NCBI GenBank assembly: GCA_903927685.1
Contig: CAIYOB010000882.1
Coordinates: 1 to 14,985, forward strand
From: an uncultured Planctomycetaceae bacterium
GTDB taxonomy: Bacteria; Planctomycetota; Planctomycetia; Pirellulales; Pirellulaceae
Direction of reading: 5' to 3'
Length of the DNA: 14,985 nt
The position numbers and the translations under genes were made by a program. Under the pieces are notes generated by a model that was given only the letters and a program-made list of their open reading frames with translations, made no database searches and was not told the origin of the DNA. Below are positions 6,471 through 14,775 of the stretch, piece after piece (within the stretch, counting starts at the first letter, position 1; each line of letters starts with the position of its first letter).

Positions 6471-7523
6471 ATGAGCACCCATGTCAACAACTATCCCAAA
6501 CTGCACAATGCGGCTTGGCCCGGCGTGGTCGGCAAGGGGCCGGATTCCGAGCCGCCGATCGATCTCGACACGATGCTGGACCTGACCGCGGCGGCGGCCG
6601 TGGACGGCGTCAGATTCGACGGCTTTGACCTGTTCCTGTTCCTGCCGCACATCAATATCGATGCGACGGACGACGAGCTGCGCCGGTTGGCCGACAAGGC
6701 TTCCTCGCGCGGATTGGTCATCGGCACGGTGGTGGCTCCGGTGTGGCCGCCCACGGGTGGCGGCTCGGCGATGGGGGATGCCGAGGAACAACAGAAATTC
6801 CTGACGCAGGTCCTGAAGGGCTGCCGGATCGCCAAGCGGTTGCGGGAACTGGGCGTCCGGCCGCATGGCGCCGTCCGCCTGGACTCGGCCTGCGGCGTCC
6901 ACGACTGGTCGGCCAATCCGCTGGAGAGCACCAAGCGGATCGCGGACACCTTCCGCAAAGCGTGCGACATCGCCGAGGCGCATGGCGAACAGCTGGCGGC
7001 CGAAGGCGAGATCTGTTGGGGCGGGATGCACAGCCTGAAGAGCATGGTCCAACTGCTGGAACTGGTCGATCGGCCGCAGACGCTGGGCTTTCAAGCCGAC
7101 ATGGCTCACACGCTGCTGTACCTGCTGGGCTACAACGCTCCCGAGGACGCCCTGCTGCCGGCGAATTTCGACTGGCGGGACGAAGCGGCGTTGGACCAAG
7201 CGTACAAGACGCTGACCGACGCCCTGCGGCCCTGGACCATCGACTTCCATGTCGCTCAGAATGACGCCACCGTCAAGGGCTCCGGATCGCATGACAAGAC
7301 CGGCCGGCATTGCTTGCCGGACGACCCGAACGGCAAACTGGATATCGTCAAACGCGCCGGCTTCTGGATGCGCGGCGCGGACGGCCAGGTCACCAAGAAA
7401 TTCCGTCACGTCTGCTGGGACGGCTGCATGTTCCCCAACGACGTGATGATGATGCCCGAGACGTGGAACAAGATCCTGGCGTCGATGATCGCCGTGCGCG
7501 ACGCGCACGGCTGGCGTGAGTAA
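6471..7523 (+). CDS. Xylose-isomerase-like TIM barrel (sugar phosphate isomerase/epimerase family)
   Basis: This 350-aa protein is of the AP endonuclease 2/xylose-isomerase-like TIM-barrel type. The fold is suggested by evenly spaced strand motifs such as [39 protein letters not shown] and [11 protein letters not shown]. Probable divalent-metal ligands are Glu180, Asp210, His213 and His260. The family covers isomerases and epimerases of sugars, inosose dehydratases (IolE) and 3-keto-sugar enzymes, so the substrate cannot be named. The frame is open from 6408. I prefer the ATG at 6471 because GAAAGG lies 9 bases upstream; the ATG at 6465 would be only 3 bases from it. The gene is followed after 26 bases by a Gfo/Idh/MocA oxidoreductase, a common pairing in planctomycetes, so the two likely act on the same sugar or cyclitol. 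Confidence 0.8.
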   Translation: MSTHVNNYPKLHNAAWPGVVGKGPDSEPPIDLDTMLDLTAAAAVDGVRFDGFDLFLFLPHINIDATDDELRRLADKASSRGLVIGTVVAPVWPPTGGGSAMGDAEEQQKFLTQVLKGCRIAKRLRELGVRPHGAVRLDSACGVHDWSANPLESTKRIADTFRKACDIAEAHGEQLAAEGEICWGGMHSLKSMVQLLELVDRPQTLGFQADMAHTLLYLLGYNAPEDALLPANFDWRDEAALDQAYKTLTDALRPWTIDFHVAQNDATVKGSGSHDKTGRHCLPDDPNGKLDIVKRAGFWMRGADGQVTKKFRHVCWDGCMFPNDVMMMPETWNKILASMIAVRDAHGWRE

Positions 7524-7549
7524 CCTCCCTCAACTCGAAAGGACTTTCA

Positions 7550-8686
7550 ATGACCAAACCGCTGCGCGTCGGCCTGATCGGCTACGGGTTCATGGGACGC
7601 ACCCATTCGAATGCTTATTCCCAGGTGAACCACTTTTTTGACGTGCCCTATCAGCCGCAACTGAAAGTCATCTGCGGGCTGGAAAAGGACGTCGCCGAGG
7701 CGTTCGCCAAGCGTTGGGGCTACGAGAGCGTCGAGACCGACTGGCACAAGGTCATCGAGCGGGATGACATCGACCTGGTCGATATCTGCGTGCCCAACAA
7801 TGTCCACGCGGAGATCGCCTTGGCGGCTGCCAAGGCCGGCAAGGCTATCCTGTGCGAAAAGCCGCTGGCGTTGAATACGGCTCAGGCCGAGCAGATGGTC
7901 GAGGCGGTCGAGAACGCCAAAATCCCGAACATGGTCTCGTACAACTATCGCCGCGTGCCTGCGGTGACGCTGGCCAAAAAGCTGCTGGACGAAGGCCGCT
8001 TGGGCCGGATCTTCCACTATCGGGCCCAGTTCCTCCAGGACTGGACGATCTCCGCCGACGTCCCGCAGGGCGGCATGGCGACTTGGCGGCTGGACGTCAA
8101 GGCGGCCGGGTCCGGCGTGACCGGCGACTTGCTGGCCCACTGCATCGACACGGCCGTCTGGCTGAACGGCGGCATCAAGGACGTCTGTGCGATGACCGAG
8201 ACGTTCATCAAGGAGCGGAAGAACGTCGAGACGGGCAAGGTCGAGCCGGTGGGCATCGACGACGCTTGCGCGTTCATGTGCCACTTTGCCAACGGCTCGC
8301 TGGGCTTGTTCGAGTCCACGCGGTACGCCCGCGGCCACAAGGCGCTGTACACGCTGGAGCTGAACGGCCAGAAAGCGTCGCTGCGTTGGGACCTGCACGA
8401 CCTGCACCGGCTGCAGTACTTTGACCACGCCGACGATTCCGTGGTCCGCGGCTGGCGCTCGGTCCACATCAGCGACGGCGACATGCCGTACATGAAGAAC
8501 TGGTGGGTGCCCGGGCTGCAGATCGGCTACGAGCACACCTTCATCCACCAGCTGGCCGACTTCCTGACCGCGATGGGCCAGGGCCAGCAAGCCTCGCCCA
8601 ACTTCCGCGACGCCCTGGAGACCCAGAAGGTCTGCGACGCGGTCCTGGCCAGTGCCAAGTCGGGCCAATGGGTGGACGTGCGCTGA
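7550..8686 (+). CDS. Gfo/Idh/MocA-family NAD(P)-dependent oxidoreductase
   Basis: This 378-aa protein is of normal family length. The N-terminal Rossmann domain has the dinucleotide loop [12 protein letters not shown] (8-19), and the family EKP motif is at Glu103-Lys104-Pro105, the Lys being catalytic. The C-terminal alpha/beta domain carries [10 protein letters not shown], with Asp193 and His197 in the family's D-x-x-x-H active-site arrangement. Such enzymes oxidise or reduce sugars, cyclitols or keto-glycosides in the cytoplasm. AAAGGA lies 6 bases before the ATG. It is probably in one operon with the upstream TIM-barrel gene. The methyltransferase gene begins only 10 bases after its stop. 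Substrate unknown; I see no signal peptide or Tat motif. Confidence 0.9.
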   Translation: MTKPLRVGLIGYGFMGRTHSNAYSQVNHFFDVPYQPQLKVICGLEKDVAEAFAKRWGYESVETDWHKVIERDDIDLVDICVPNNVHAEIALAAAKAGKAILCEKPLALNTAQAEQMVEAVENAKIPNMVSYNYRRVPAVTLAKKLLDEGRLGRIFHYRAQFLQDWTISADVPQGGMATWRLDVKAAGSGVTGDLLAHCIDTAVWLNGGIKDVCAMTETFIKERKNVETGKVEPVGIDDACAFMCHFANGSLGLFESTRYARGHKALYTLELNGQKASLRWDLHDLHRLQYFDHADDSVVRGWRSVHISDGDMPYMKNWWVPGLQIGYEHTFIHQLADFLTAMGQGQQASPNFRDALETQKVCDAVLASAKSGQWVDVR

Positions 8687-8696
8687 GGCTTGCCCC

Positions 8697-9413
8697 GTGA
8701 AATTGTCCCAGCGGACTCTCCGGCCGGAATTGATGGATCAGCCGGGGCTCGAGGAAACGATTCACCGCGGCGCGTTGGCTGGGTTAGGGCGGATCAATCA
8801 GTGGAGCGGCACCAGCCGCACGCTGTGGTCCGCCCTGCGGGAAGCCGTCAAGTCCTGCCACGGTCCGCCGCGGTCGCCTGTCCGCATTCTCGAATTGGCC
8901 TCCGGTGGCGGCGATGTGATCTGTGCGCTCGCCGCCGCAGCTCGGCGTGCCCGCCTGCCGCTGGTCCTGCACGGCTGGGACCTGAGCCCAACGGCGGTGG
9001 CCCACGCCCAAGCCTTGGCAGGGCGCGGGCGGTTCGACAATGTTCAGTTCTTCCAGCGCGACGCATTGGCGGCGACGCTTCCCCAGGACTACGATGTCAT
9101 CTTCTGTACGCTGTTCTTGCATCACTTGGACGAGTCAAGCGCGCTGACGTTGCTGCAGCGCATGGCGGCCGCCGCCCGGAAAGCTGTGATCATTGACGAC
9201 TTGCGGAGGACCCTGCTGGGTTGGGGGCTCGCTTGGCTGGGATGCCGGCTGCTCAGCCGCTCGCGGATCGTCCACGAGGACGGGCCTCAGTCCGTGCGGG
9301 CCGCGTACACGCTGCGCGAACTGCAGCACTTGGTTCGACAGGCGGGATTGCAGGACGCGGTGGTCCATTGCCATTGGCCGCAACGGTTTCGTTTGACCTG
9401 GAGGAAGCCATGA
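8697..9413 (+). CDS. UbiE-like SAM-dependent methyltransferase of the type III PKS locus
   Basis: This 238-aa class I methyltransferase has motif I ELASGGGD (66-73), the acidic SAM-ribose position Asp95 in GWDLS, the motif RDAL (121-124) and FLHHLDES (140-147) typical of UbiE-type enzymes. The N-terminal RTLRPELMDQPG...RINQWSG block resembles methyltransferases adjacent to bacterial type III PKS genes, such as SrsB of Streptomyces phenolic lipid synthesis. It probably methylates the polyketide ring or chain. I start it at GTG 8697, because the conserved block begins just after it. The ribosome binding site TGAGG overlaps the upstream stop codon, 8 bases away. The frame is open upstream to 8652 within the previous gene, which is less plausible. 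Its stop overlaps the next gene's ATG (ATGA), implying coupled translation. Confidence 0.85.
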   Translation: MKLSQRTLRPELMDQPGLEETIHRGALAGLGRINQWSGTSRTLWSALREAVKSCHGPPRSPVRILELASGGGDVICALAAAARRARLPLVLHGWDLSPTAVAHAQALAGRGRFDNVQFFQRDALAATLPQDYDVIFCTLFLHHLDESSALTLLQRMAAAARKAVIIDDLRRTLLGWGLAWLGCRLLSRSRIVHEDGPQSVRAAYTLRELQHLVRQAGLQDAVVHCHWPQRFRLTWRKP

Positions 9414-10603
9414 CCGCCGGTGCCACCATCGACGTAGACGAAGCCTGCCGAACGCGCTGGGACGCACTGGTTATCGGCGCGGGCCCGGTAGGAGCCCTGG
9501 CGGCTCGGCAAATCGCATCGGCGGGGCCACGCACGCTCCTGGTCGACGCCAAGACCTTTCCGCGGCACAAGGTCTGCGGAGGCTGCCTGAACCAGCGGGC
9601 CCTGGCCGCGCTGGATCAGGCGGGCCTGGGGCCTCTGGTCCCGCAACTGGGCGCCATTTCGCTGGCCGAACTGCGGATCGCTCATCGTGGCCGGCGTCTA
9701 ACGTTGTCGCTGCCGGGCGGCGCGGCGATTTCCCGGTACCGGTTGGATGCGGAACTGGTACGCGCGGCGGTCGCAGCGGGAGCCTGTTTTCTCCCCGGCA
9801 CCACGGCCCTGGTCGAGCACCGCACCGCCGACCAGCGACGGCTTGTCACGCTCCACGCCCGGGGCCAACGCGGCGAGGCCACCGCCGAGGTGGTGGCGGT
9901 CGCCGACGGCTTGCTGCAATCCAGCTTGAAAGACTGGCCGGAGTATCAGCCTCACGTCGCAGCGGAATCGCACGTGGGCCTTGGGGCGTCGCTGCGGGGC
10001 GGGTTGAGCGACTATCCGCCCCGCCGCATCACGCTGGTTGTCGGCCGAGCCGGCTATGTCGGCTTGACCGTGGTCGAAGACGGCCGTTTGAACGTGGCGG
10101 CGGCGGTCAGTCCGCAAGCGTTGCGTGCCGCGTCGGGACCGGCGGAGGTCGCCGCATCGATCCTGGCGGAGGCCGGCATGACGGTTCCCGACGACCTGCA
10201 GCAAGCCGCCTGGCAAGGCACGCCACCGCTCACGCGCCGGGCGGGCCGGATCGCCGGGCCGCGGCTGTTCGTGCTCGGCGACGCCGCCGGATATGTCGAG
10301 CCGTTTACGGGCGAGGGCATGGCCTTTGGCCTGACCAGCGCGGTGGCCGTGGCGCCGCTGGTGGTCCAGGGGTGCCGGACGTGGGACGACGCCTTGGCGG
10401 CCGCTTGGGAGCGGACGCACCGGCGGATGGTCCAGGACCGCACGAGCCTGTGCCGTTTCCTGGCGGCCTTGCTCCGCCGTCCGTGGGCTGTGCCTGCCGC
10501 CTTGGGCACGTGCCGCTGGCTGCCGTGGTTACCGCGGTACGCGATGGCCAGTCTCAACCGGCAGCGGAGCCCAGCGCGGGGAATCGCCTTGAGAACTTCA
10601 TGA
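9410..10603 (+). CDS. FAD-dependent oxidoreductase (geranylgeranyl-reductase/PHBH-like)
   Basis: This 397-aa flavoprotein has the N-terminal dinucleotide-binding motif VIGAGPVG (21-28), then FPRHKVCGG (50-58), a family signature of geranylgeranyl-reductase-like and related monooxygenase-fold proteins. The second FAD motif is VLGDAAGYVEPFTGEGM (288-304). It probably reduces or hydroxylates the polyketide or an isoprenoid-type chain. SrsC in Streptomyces is a flavoprotein hydroxylase in a comparable setting, but the HKVCG motif fits the reductase-like branch better. The frame is open from 9221, but the ATG at 9410 has GGAGGA 4 bases upstream and overlaps the methyltransferase stop by ATGA. Its own stop overlaps the PKS start in the same way. 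The Arg/Trp-rich C-terminal segment (about 345-380) could associate with the membrane. Confidence 0.9.
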   Translation: MTAGATIDVDEACRTRWDALVIGAGPVGALAARQIASAGPRTLLVDAKTFPRHKVCGGCLNQRALAALDQAGLGPLVPQLGAISLAELRIAHRGRRLTLSLPGGAAISRYRLDAELVRAAVAAGACFLPGTTALVEHRTADQRRLVTLHARGQRGEATAEVVAVADGLLQSSLKDWPEYQPHVAAESHVGLGASLRGGLSDYPPRRITLVVGRAGYVGLTVVEDGRLNVAAAVSPQALRAASGPAEVAASILAEAGMTVPDDLQQAAWQGTPPLTRRAGRIAGPRLFVLGDAAGYVEPFTGEGMAFGLTSAVAVAPLVVQGCRTWDDALAAAWERTHRRMVQDRTSLCRFLAALLRRPWAVPAALGTCRWLPWLPRYAMASLNRQRSPARGIALRTS

Positions 10604-11691
10604 CACTGCAAATCCTCGGCGTGGGGACGGCCGTGCCTCCCCACGCGATCAGCCAGGCGGATGCCGCCGATCAGGCGGTGAACCTGCTGGCCGGCTCCGG
10701 CCAGCGAACTACCGCAATTCCCGCGCTGTACCGCCGGGCCGGCGTCCACACGCGGCACCTGGTGCTGCTCGAATCGTCGCCGGACGGCGCGGCGGCGCGG
10801 CAGTCGTTCTATCCGCCGGCACGAGGCGCGGACGACGCGGGCCCGTCGACGGCCCAGCGGATGCAACGGTATGAGTCGGACGCCCCGGGTCTGGCGGCGC
10901 GCGCAGCACGCGCGGCCCTGGCAGACGCCGGAGTCGGCGCGGCTCAGGTCACGCATCTGGTAACCGTCGGCTGCAGCGGGTTCAGCGCCCCCGGCGTGGA
11001 CATCCAGCTGATCGAGGAGCTGGGCCTGCCGCGGGACGTGGCTCGGACGCACACGGGGTTCATGGGCTGCCACGGGGCTCTGAACGGCCTGCGCGTGGCG
11101 GGCGGCTTTGCGAGTTCGGATCCCCAAGCCCGCGTGCTGGTGTGCGCGGTCGAATTGTGCAGCTTGCACCATCAGTATACGTGCGAGCCTCAGCAGCTGG
11201 TCGCCAATTCGCTGTTCTCCGACGGCGCAGGAGCGGTGGTGGGGCAAGGCAGCCGGGCCGCTGACCTGCCTTGGCAGATCGTCCAGCATCGTTCGGCCTT
11301 GGTGCCCGGAACGGCCGACCTGATGAGCTGGCGCATCGGCGACCACGGTTTTCAGATGACCCTTTCCCCCCGCGTGCCGGAGGTCATTCGCGGTCTCCTT
11401 GGTCCGTGGCTGGAGGCGTGGCTGGCCGAGCATGGCTTGGCGATCGCCCAGATCCGCGCCTGGGCAGTGCATCCGGGTGGGCCGAAGATCCTGACCGCCT
11501 GTGCCGCCGCGGCCGGCTTCGATCCGGCGCTGCTCGGAGTCTCGCAGGAGGTCTTGTCCAAGTGCGGCAACATGTCGTCGCCGACGGTCCTGTTCATCCT
11601 CCAGCGTCTGCGCAGGCAACCGGACACTCTTCCCTGCGTCGCACTGGCGTTCGGCCCCGGATTGACGATTGAGGCGGCGCTGATTCGATAG
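10600..11691 (+). CDS. Type III polyketide synthase (chalcone/stilbene synthase family)
   Basis: This 363-aa enzyme of normal length builds polyketides from an acyl-CoA starter and malonyl-CoA. The catalytic triad is intact: Cys157 in TGFMGCHGAL, His291 in WAVHPGGPKIL and Asn324 in SKCGNMSSPT. The C-terminal FGPG loop (351-354, AFGPGLTIE) is present, as are Phe residues at the usual gatekeeper positions (NSLFSDGAGAVV, Phe206; GDHGFQM, Phe251). The associated methyltransferase, flavoprotein and exporter suggest a phenolic-lipid or alkylpyrone-type product, but the starter cannot be read from sequence. The ATG at 10600 overlaps the preceding stop (ATGA) and begins MTLQILGVGTAVPP, a natural thiolase-fold start. 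The upstream ribosome binding site is weak, so translation probably depends on coupling. The last 98 bp overlap the convergent exporter gene. Confidence 0.95.
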   Translation: MTLQILGVGTAVPPHAISQADAADQAVNLLAGSGQRTTAIPALYRRAGVHTRHLVLLESSPDGAAARQSFYPPARGADDAGPSTAQRMQRYESDAPGLAARAARAALADAGVGAAQVTHLVTVGCSGFSAPGVDIQLIEELGLPRDVARTHTGFMGCHGALNGLRVAGGFASSDPQARVLVCAVELCSLHHQYTCEPQQLVANSLFSDGAGAVVGQGSRAADLPWQIVQHRSALVPGTADLMSWRIGDHGFQMTLSPRVPEVIRGLLGPWLEAWLAEHGLAIAQIRAWAVHPGGPKILTACAAAAGFDPALLGVSQEVLSKCGNMSSPTVLFILQRLRRQPDTLPCVALAFGPGLTIEAALIR

Positions 11692-13936
11692 CTTCTTGGC
11701 TGGGCAGGAACAGCCGTCCCAGCGGTCCCAGCAGGAGCGTCGGCAGGAGCACCAGGTCGCCGATCAGGGCCAAGGTAATCAAGGCGACCATCATGCCCGC
11801 AAAGCGGCTGGTCGGCAGGAAATCGCTGACCCAAAACAGCGACAGTCCCAAGCCGCAGATCAGCGAGGTCTGGAACATCGCCGGGCCGCAGTGCTGGTAC
11901 GACCAGAGCACGCAGTCGCGGCGGTTCCTTCCCAGGGCCAGTCCACGCTGGAAGAACGTCAAGTAATGCAGCGTGTCGTCGATGGCCATGCCCAGCGCGA
12001 TGCTGGCCGTCATCACCGTGCCGATATCCAGGGAGGCGTGCGTCCAGCCCCACAGCCCAAACACGATCAGCGAGGGAAACACGTTCGGGATCATCGCAAC
12101 CAACCCTGCCGCAACGCCTGCCTGGGCGACGATCATGACCAGCACGATCACGGCAAGGGCCGACAGGAAACTCTGGAACAGGTTACGCATCAGCTGCCGC
12201 TGGATCTCGTGGACCAGCGGCATGATGCCGGTGTAGTGCGTCGAGACGCCCGTCGCTGCGGTTCCTAACGCCTCGCGGAGCACAGGATCCAGCCGCTGCT
12301 GCAGCCGAACCAGGAACTGGCCGTAGTCGATGTTGCTCAGGGAGCTGACGTACACGGTCAGCCGCCACTGCTCCTGGGAGCCTTCCATGTGCAACCGGGC
12401 CGACTGGATGAATCCCGGCCGGCTGGCCTCCAGGATCTCGGCGACGAGCGGCTCATAAGCCCCGGGCGGCAGCGATCCGGGGTCAGGAAAGGCCGGCAGC
12501 AGTTCCACGGCGGACAGCGTCCCGCCGACGGCCTTGTCGCGGGATGCGGCTTGGGCCAGCTTCCATAGCAGCAGCAGCCGTTCCCGCAACGCCAGCCGGC
12601 AGTTCTCGTCGCAACTCACCACGACCTCGATCGGCACCAGCGGGCCAATGTGCTGCTCCAGCCAGGCATAGTCCTGGATGATCCGGCTGTCGGCCGCAAA
12701 CAAGGTCTGGATCCGCACCGAGGTGGTCAAGTGACGCAGCCCCAATCCGCAGCCGGCCATCAGCAGCACGGCCACCGCCACGGCCTCGAGATGATAACGG
12801 GACAAGAACTCCGTCAACGGCGCCCAGATCGCGCCCGATCGCGGGGCCGCGTCCTCGGGGATTCCGCTCGCCACCGGCCGGCGCCGGGGCGGCCAAGTCG
12901 CCAACAGCGCCGGCAGCATTGTCAACAGCAACACCGTTGTGAGCGTCAAACCGGCCGCCGAATAGGCGCCGAACGAGCGGATCGGCAACAGCTGACTGGC
13001 CATCAGCGAGGCCATGCCGACCACCGTGGTTCCGGAAGACAGGAGGCACGGCAGCCAGCCGCGGCGCACGGCTTCGGCCGACGCGCCCTGCACGCCGTGC
13101 GAAGGCACGGCGTCAAAGTAGTAATTGGCCAGGTGGATCCCCCCGGCGACCGCAAGCACCTGGATCAGCGGCGGCAGCACGATCAGCAGGGCGCTCATCG
13201 TCTCGCCGCTGAAGTGCAGCAGCGCCAGCGTCGCTGCCTGGCAGAAGACCGACAGCCCGAAGACGAACAAGCCGGCGCGGACCGAACGCAGGCAAACGCA
13301 AGCGGCGACCAACACCACCAGCGCCGACGGCAACCCCAGCCGATCCAGGGCCGTCCGGCTGGCGACGTCGACCGACAGTCCGTCGATCACCGGCCCGGCC
13401 AAGTGCTGCGCGCTGCGGGCCACGCCGCAGGTCCGTTCGATCTCGTCCTGGATCGACGCCACCAGTCGCTCGCGCTGGCGGAGCCCGGTTGCCGTCAAGG
13501 TGATGACGACACAGGTCGTCCGGCCGTCCGGGCCGATCAGGCTACCGCGGAACCGCCGGGAAACCTCGCCGGCCGCCACCGGCGCGGGACCGGCAGTCAG
13601 GTTCTCCAGCACTTCCCGGCCGGACACGACACGCTCGAACAGCCAGGTCTCTCCCGAGCGGAACGACGGCGACTGGCGCAACTCGTGACACAAGGCGTCC
13701 AGCTTCGGCTCGTCCAGCGTGCAGCCGTCCCAACTGGCCACCACCGTGTCGCCCGGGCCGAACGCCCGGCAAAAGGCATCGTACTCGGCGCGCGGAGCAA
13801 ACGTCGCAGGCACCCAATCGAGCGGCGAATTGGCATTCGACTGCAACGACCGAGCGGCCCCCAGCAAAATGAACGGGGCTGCGATGAGGAGATAGATCAG
13901 GATCAGCCGCAGTTGGCGTGTTTGTCGATCGGCCAT
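11594..13936 (-). CDS. RND/MMPL-family exporter
   Basis: This 780-aa inner-membrane protein has the duplicated RND/MMPL layout. A first membrane helix (about 11-28) precedes a large outside loop (30-200) and a helix bundle (about 204-346). A seventh helix (384-400) precedes the second loop (402-585) and a second bundle (588-738), giving about 12 helices. GMAIDDTLHYL (649-659) carries the Asp pair typical of RND proton relays. MMPL proteins export lipids and lipophilic products, which suits export of the adjacent polyketide. The ATG at 13936 has AGAGGTGA upstream and lies 13 bases after the preceding gene, in one operon. The tail after residue 745 is polar, low in complexity and encoded antisense to the conserved PKS 3' end. 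It may be a late extension after loss of a stop codon. Confidence 0.9.
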   Translation of the reverse strand: MADRQTRQLRLILIYLLIAAPFILLGAARSLQSNANSPLDWVPATFAPRAEYDAFCRAFGPGDTVVASWDGCTLDEPKLDALCHELRQSPSFRSGETWLFERVVSGREVLENLTAGPAPVAAGEVSRRFRGSLIGPDGRTTCVVITLTATGLRQRERLVASIQDEIERTCGVARSAQHLAGPVIDGLSVDVASRTALDRLGLPSALVVLVAACVCLRSVRAGLFVFGLSVFCQAATLALLHFSGETMSALLIVLPPLIQVLAVAGGIHLANYYFDAVPSHGVQGASAEAVRRGWLPCLLSSGTTVVGMASLMASQLLPIRSFGAYSAAGLTLTTVLLLTMLPALLATWPPRRRPVASGIPEDAAPRSGAIWAPLTEFLSRYHLEAVAVAVLLMAGCGLGLRHLTTSVRIQTLFAADSRIIQDYAWLEQHIGPLVPIEVVVSCDENCRLALRERLLLLWKLAQAASRDKAVGGTLSAVELLPAFPDPGSLPPGAYEPLVAEILEASRPGFIQSARLHMEGSQEQWRLTVYVSSLSNIDYGQFLVRLQQRLDPVLREALGTAATGVSTHYTGIMPLVHEIQRQLMRNLFQSFLSALAVIVLVMIVAQAGVAAGLVAMIPNVFPSLIVFGLWGWTHASLDIGTVMTASIALGMAIDDTLHYLTFFQRGLALGRNRRDCVLWSYQHCGPAMFQTSLICGLGLSLFWVSDFLPTSRFAGMMVALITLALIGDLVLLPTLLLGPLGRLFLPSQEAIESAPPQSSIRGRTPVRRREECPVACADAGG

Positions 13937-13949
13937 GCCGAGTCACCTC

Positions 13950-14759
13950 TCAGCCAGCTTGACGGGTCGAGGAGTTTGGCGAAGCCGCCGGCAGCGATTC
14001 CGCGGCGGGCGCCCGCAGCTTGCCCAAAGGTCCCCAAGGCAGGAACGGATAACCAGCCACGCACCGCTGGTACGCGCGGTACCGCTCGCCCAGGTAATGC
14101 GCCAACCGCTCGTCCTTCAGGTAGCTGCCGTAGAAGATATACGCCGTCCAGAGAGCGGTCAGCACGGCGTGATCCAGCGTCATCCGAGGCGTGAACCAGA
14201 TGAGCCCCAGAAAGCTCAAGTACACCGGATGCCGCAGCCAACGGTACGCGCCGCGGGGCTCAAATTCGCGCCGCGGCAGGCGCCGCCCACGCAGCCAGTA
14301 CAGCCATTGAGTCAATCCGGTTTGATAGCCCAAGCCTGTCAAGCTCAGGCTGTACAGCAGGGCCACCCAGGACAGGCCAAAGGCGACCTGCATCGCCACG
14401 CCGGCCGGCCCGTGCAGATCCCACACCACCACCGGGGATGCGCGCCAGAACGCGTAGGCGAGCAACAGGCCACCGCAGGTCGCGACACAGAACAGGCACC
14501 CGTACAACTCCGCAGGCAGCCAGCGTTTGAGTCCCTCGCGGACAGTCGGCAACAGCAGCATGCTGTGCACGGCTGCGAACTGCAGGGCCAACAGCGAATC
14601 GATCCACCCAAAGTCCGCCGCCGCGGCCCGCCCGTCCCCGTACAGGAACCAGAACAAGTACCAGACCGTGACCACGAACAGCAACTGGGTCCCCAGCCCG
14701 AACGCCAACCCGGCAACGCGTCGCCAAGGCTGCGTGGCTCCCTCCACCTGCGCTTCCAT
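13950..14759 (-). CDS. NnrU/MddA/ICMT-like membrane methyltransferase
   Basis: This 269-aa protein has about six hydrophobic segments (15-40, 52-72, 86-106, 120-145, 180-190, 195-212). The C-terminal signature GAYRWLRHPVYLSF (170-183) followed by KDERLAHYLGERYRAY (215-230) is the SAM-binding region of isoprenylcysteine carboxyl methyltransferase-type enzymes, with Arg176, His177, Pro178, Glu217 and Arg218 in place. The N-terminal FAAVHSMLLLP block resembles NnrU and methanethiol S-methyltransferase (MddA) proteins. In Bacillus an ICMT-like protein (BpsB) methylates type III PKS alkylpyrones, so a role on the nearby product is plausible. The ATG at 14759 has GGAGG close upstream and starts 16 bases after the preceding gene; the longer frame to 14870 overlaps that gene and is rejected. 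The stop lies 13 bases from the exporter start. Confidence 0.8.
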   Translation of the reverse strand: MEAQVEGATQPWRRVAGLAFGLGTQLLFVVTVWYLFWFLYGDGRAAAADFGWIDSLLALQFAAVHSMLLLPTVREGLKRWLPAELYGCLFCVATCGGLLLAYAFWRASPVVVWDLHGPAGVAMQVAFGLSWVALLYSLSLTGLGYQTGLTQWLYWLRGRRLPRREFEPRGAYRWLRHPVYLSFLGLIWFTPRMTLDHAVLTALWTAYIFYGSYLKDERLAHYLGERYRAYQRCVAGYPFLPWGPLGKLRAPAAESLPAASPNSSTRQAG

Positions 14760-14775
14760 GCTGACCTCCGCCGTC

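Noticed and set aside
6324..8668. Minus-strand open frames opposite the TIM-barrel and Gfo/Idh genes
   Set aside because: They are Val/Gln/Arg-rich with no motif or ribosome binding site. The plus strand carries complete enzymes with intact motifs.
10054..11619. 521-aa minus-strand open frame opposite the oxidoreductase and PKS
   Set aside because: It crosses two real genes in antisense, and its composition is that of an artefact.
12650..14194. 514-aa plus-strand open frame opposite the exporter
   Set aside because: It is extremely rich in Arg, Gln, His and Gly, the typical antisense of a membrane protein gene; no start signal.
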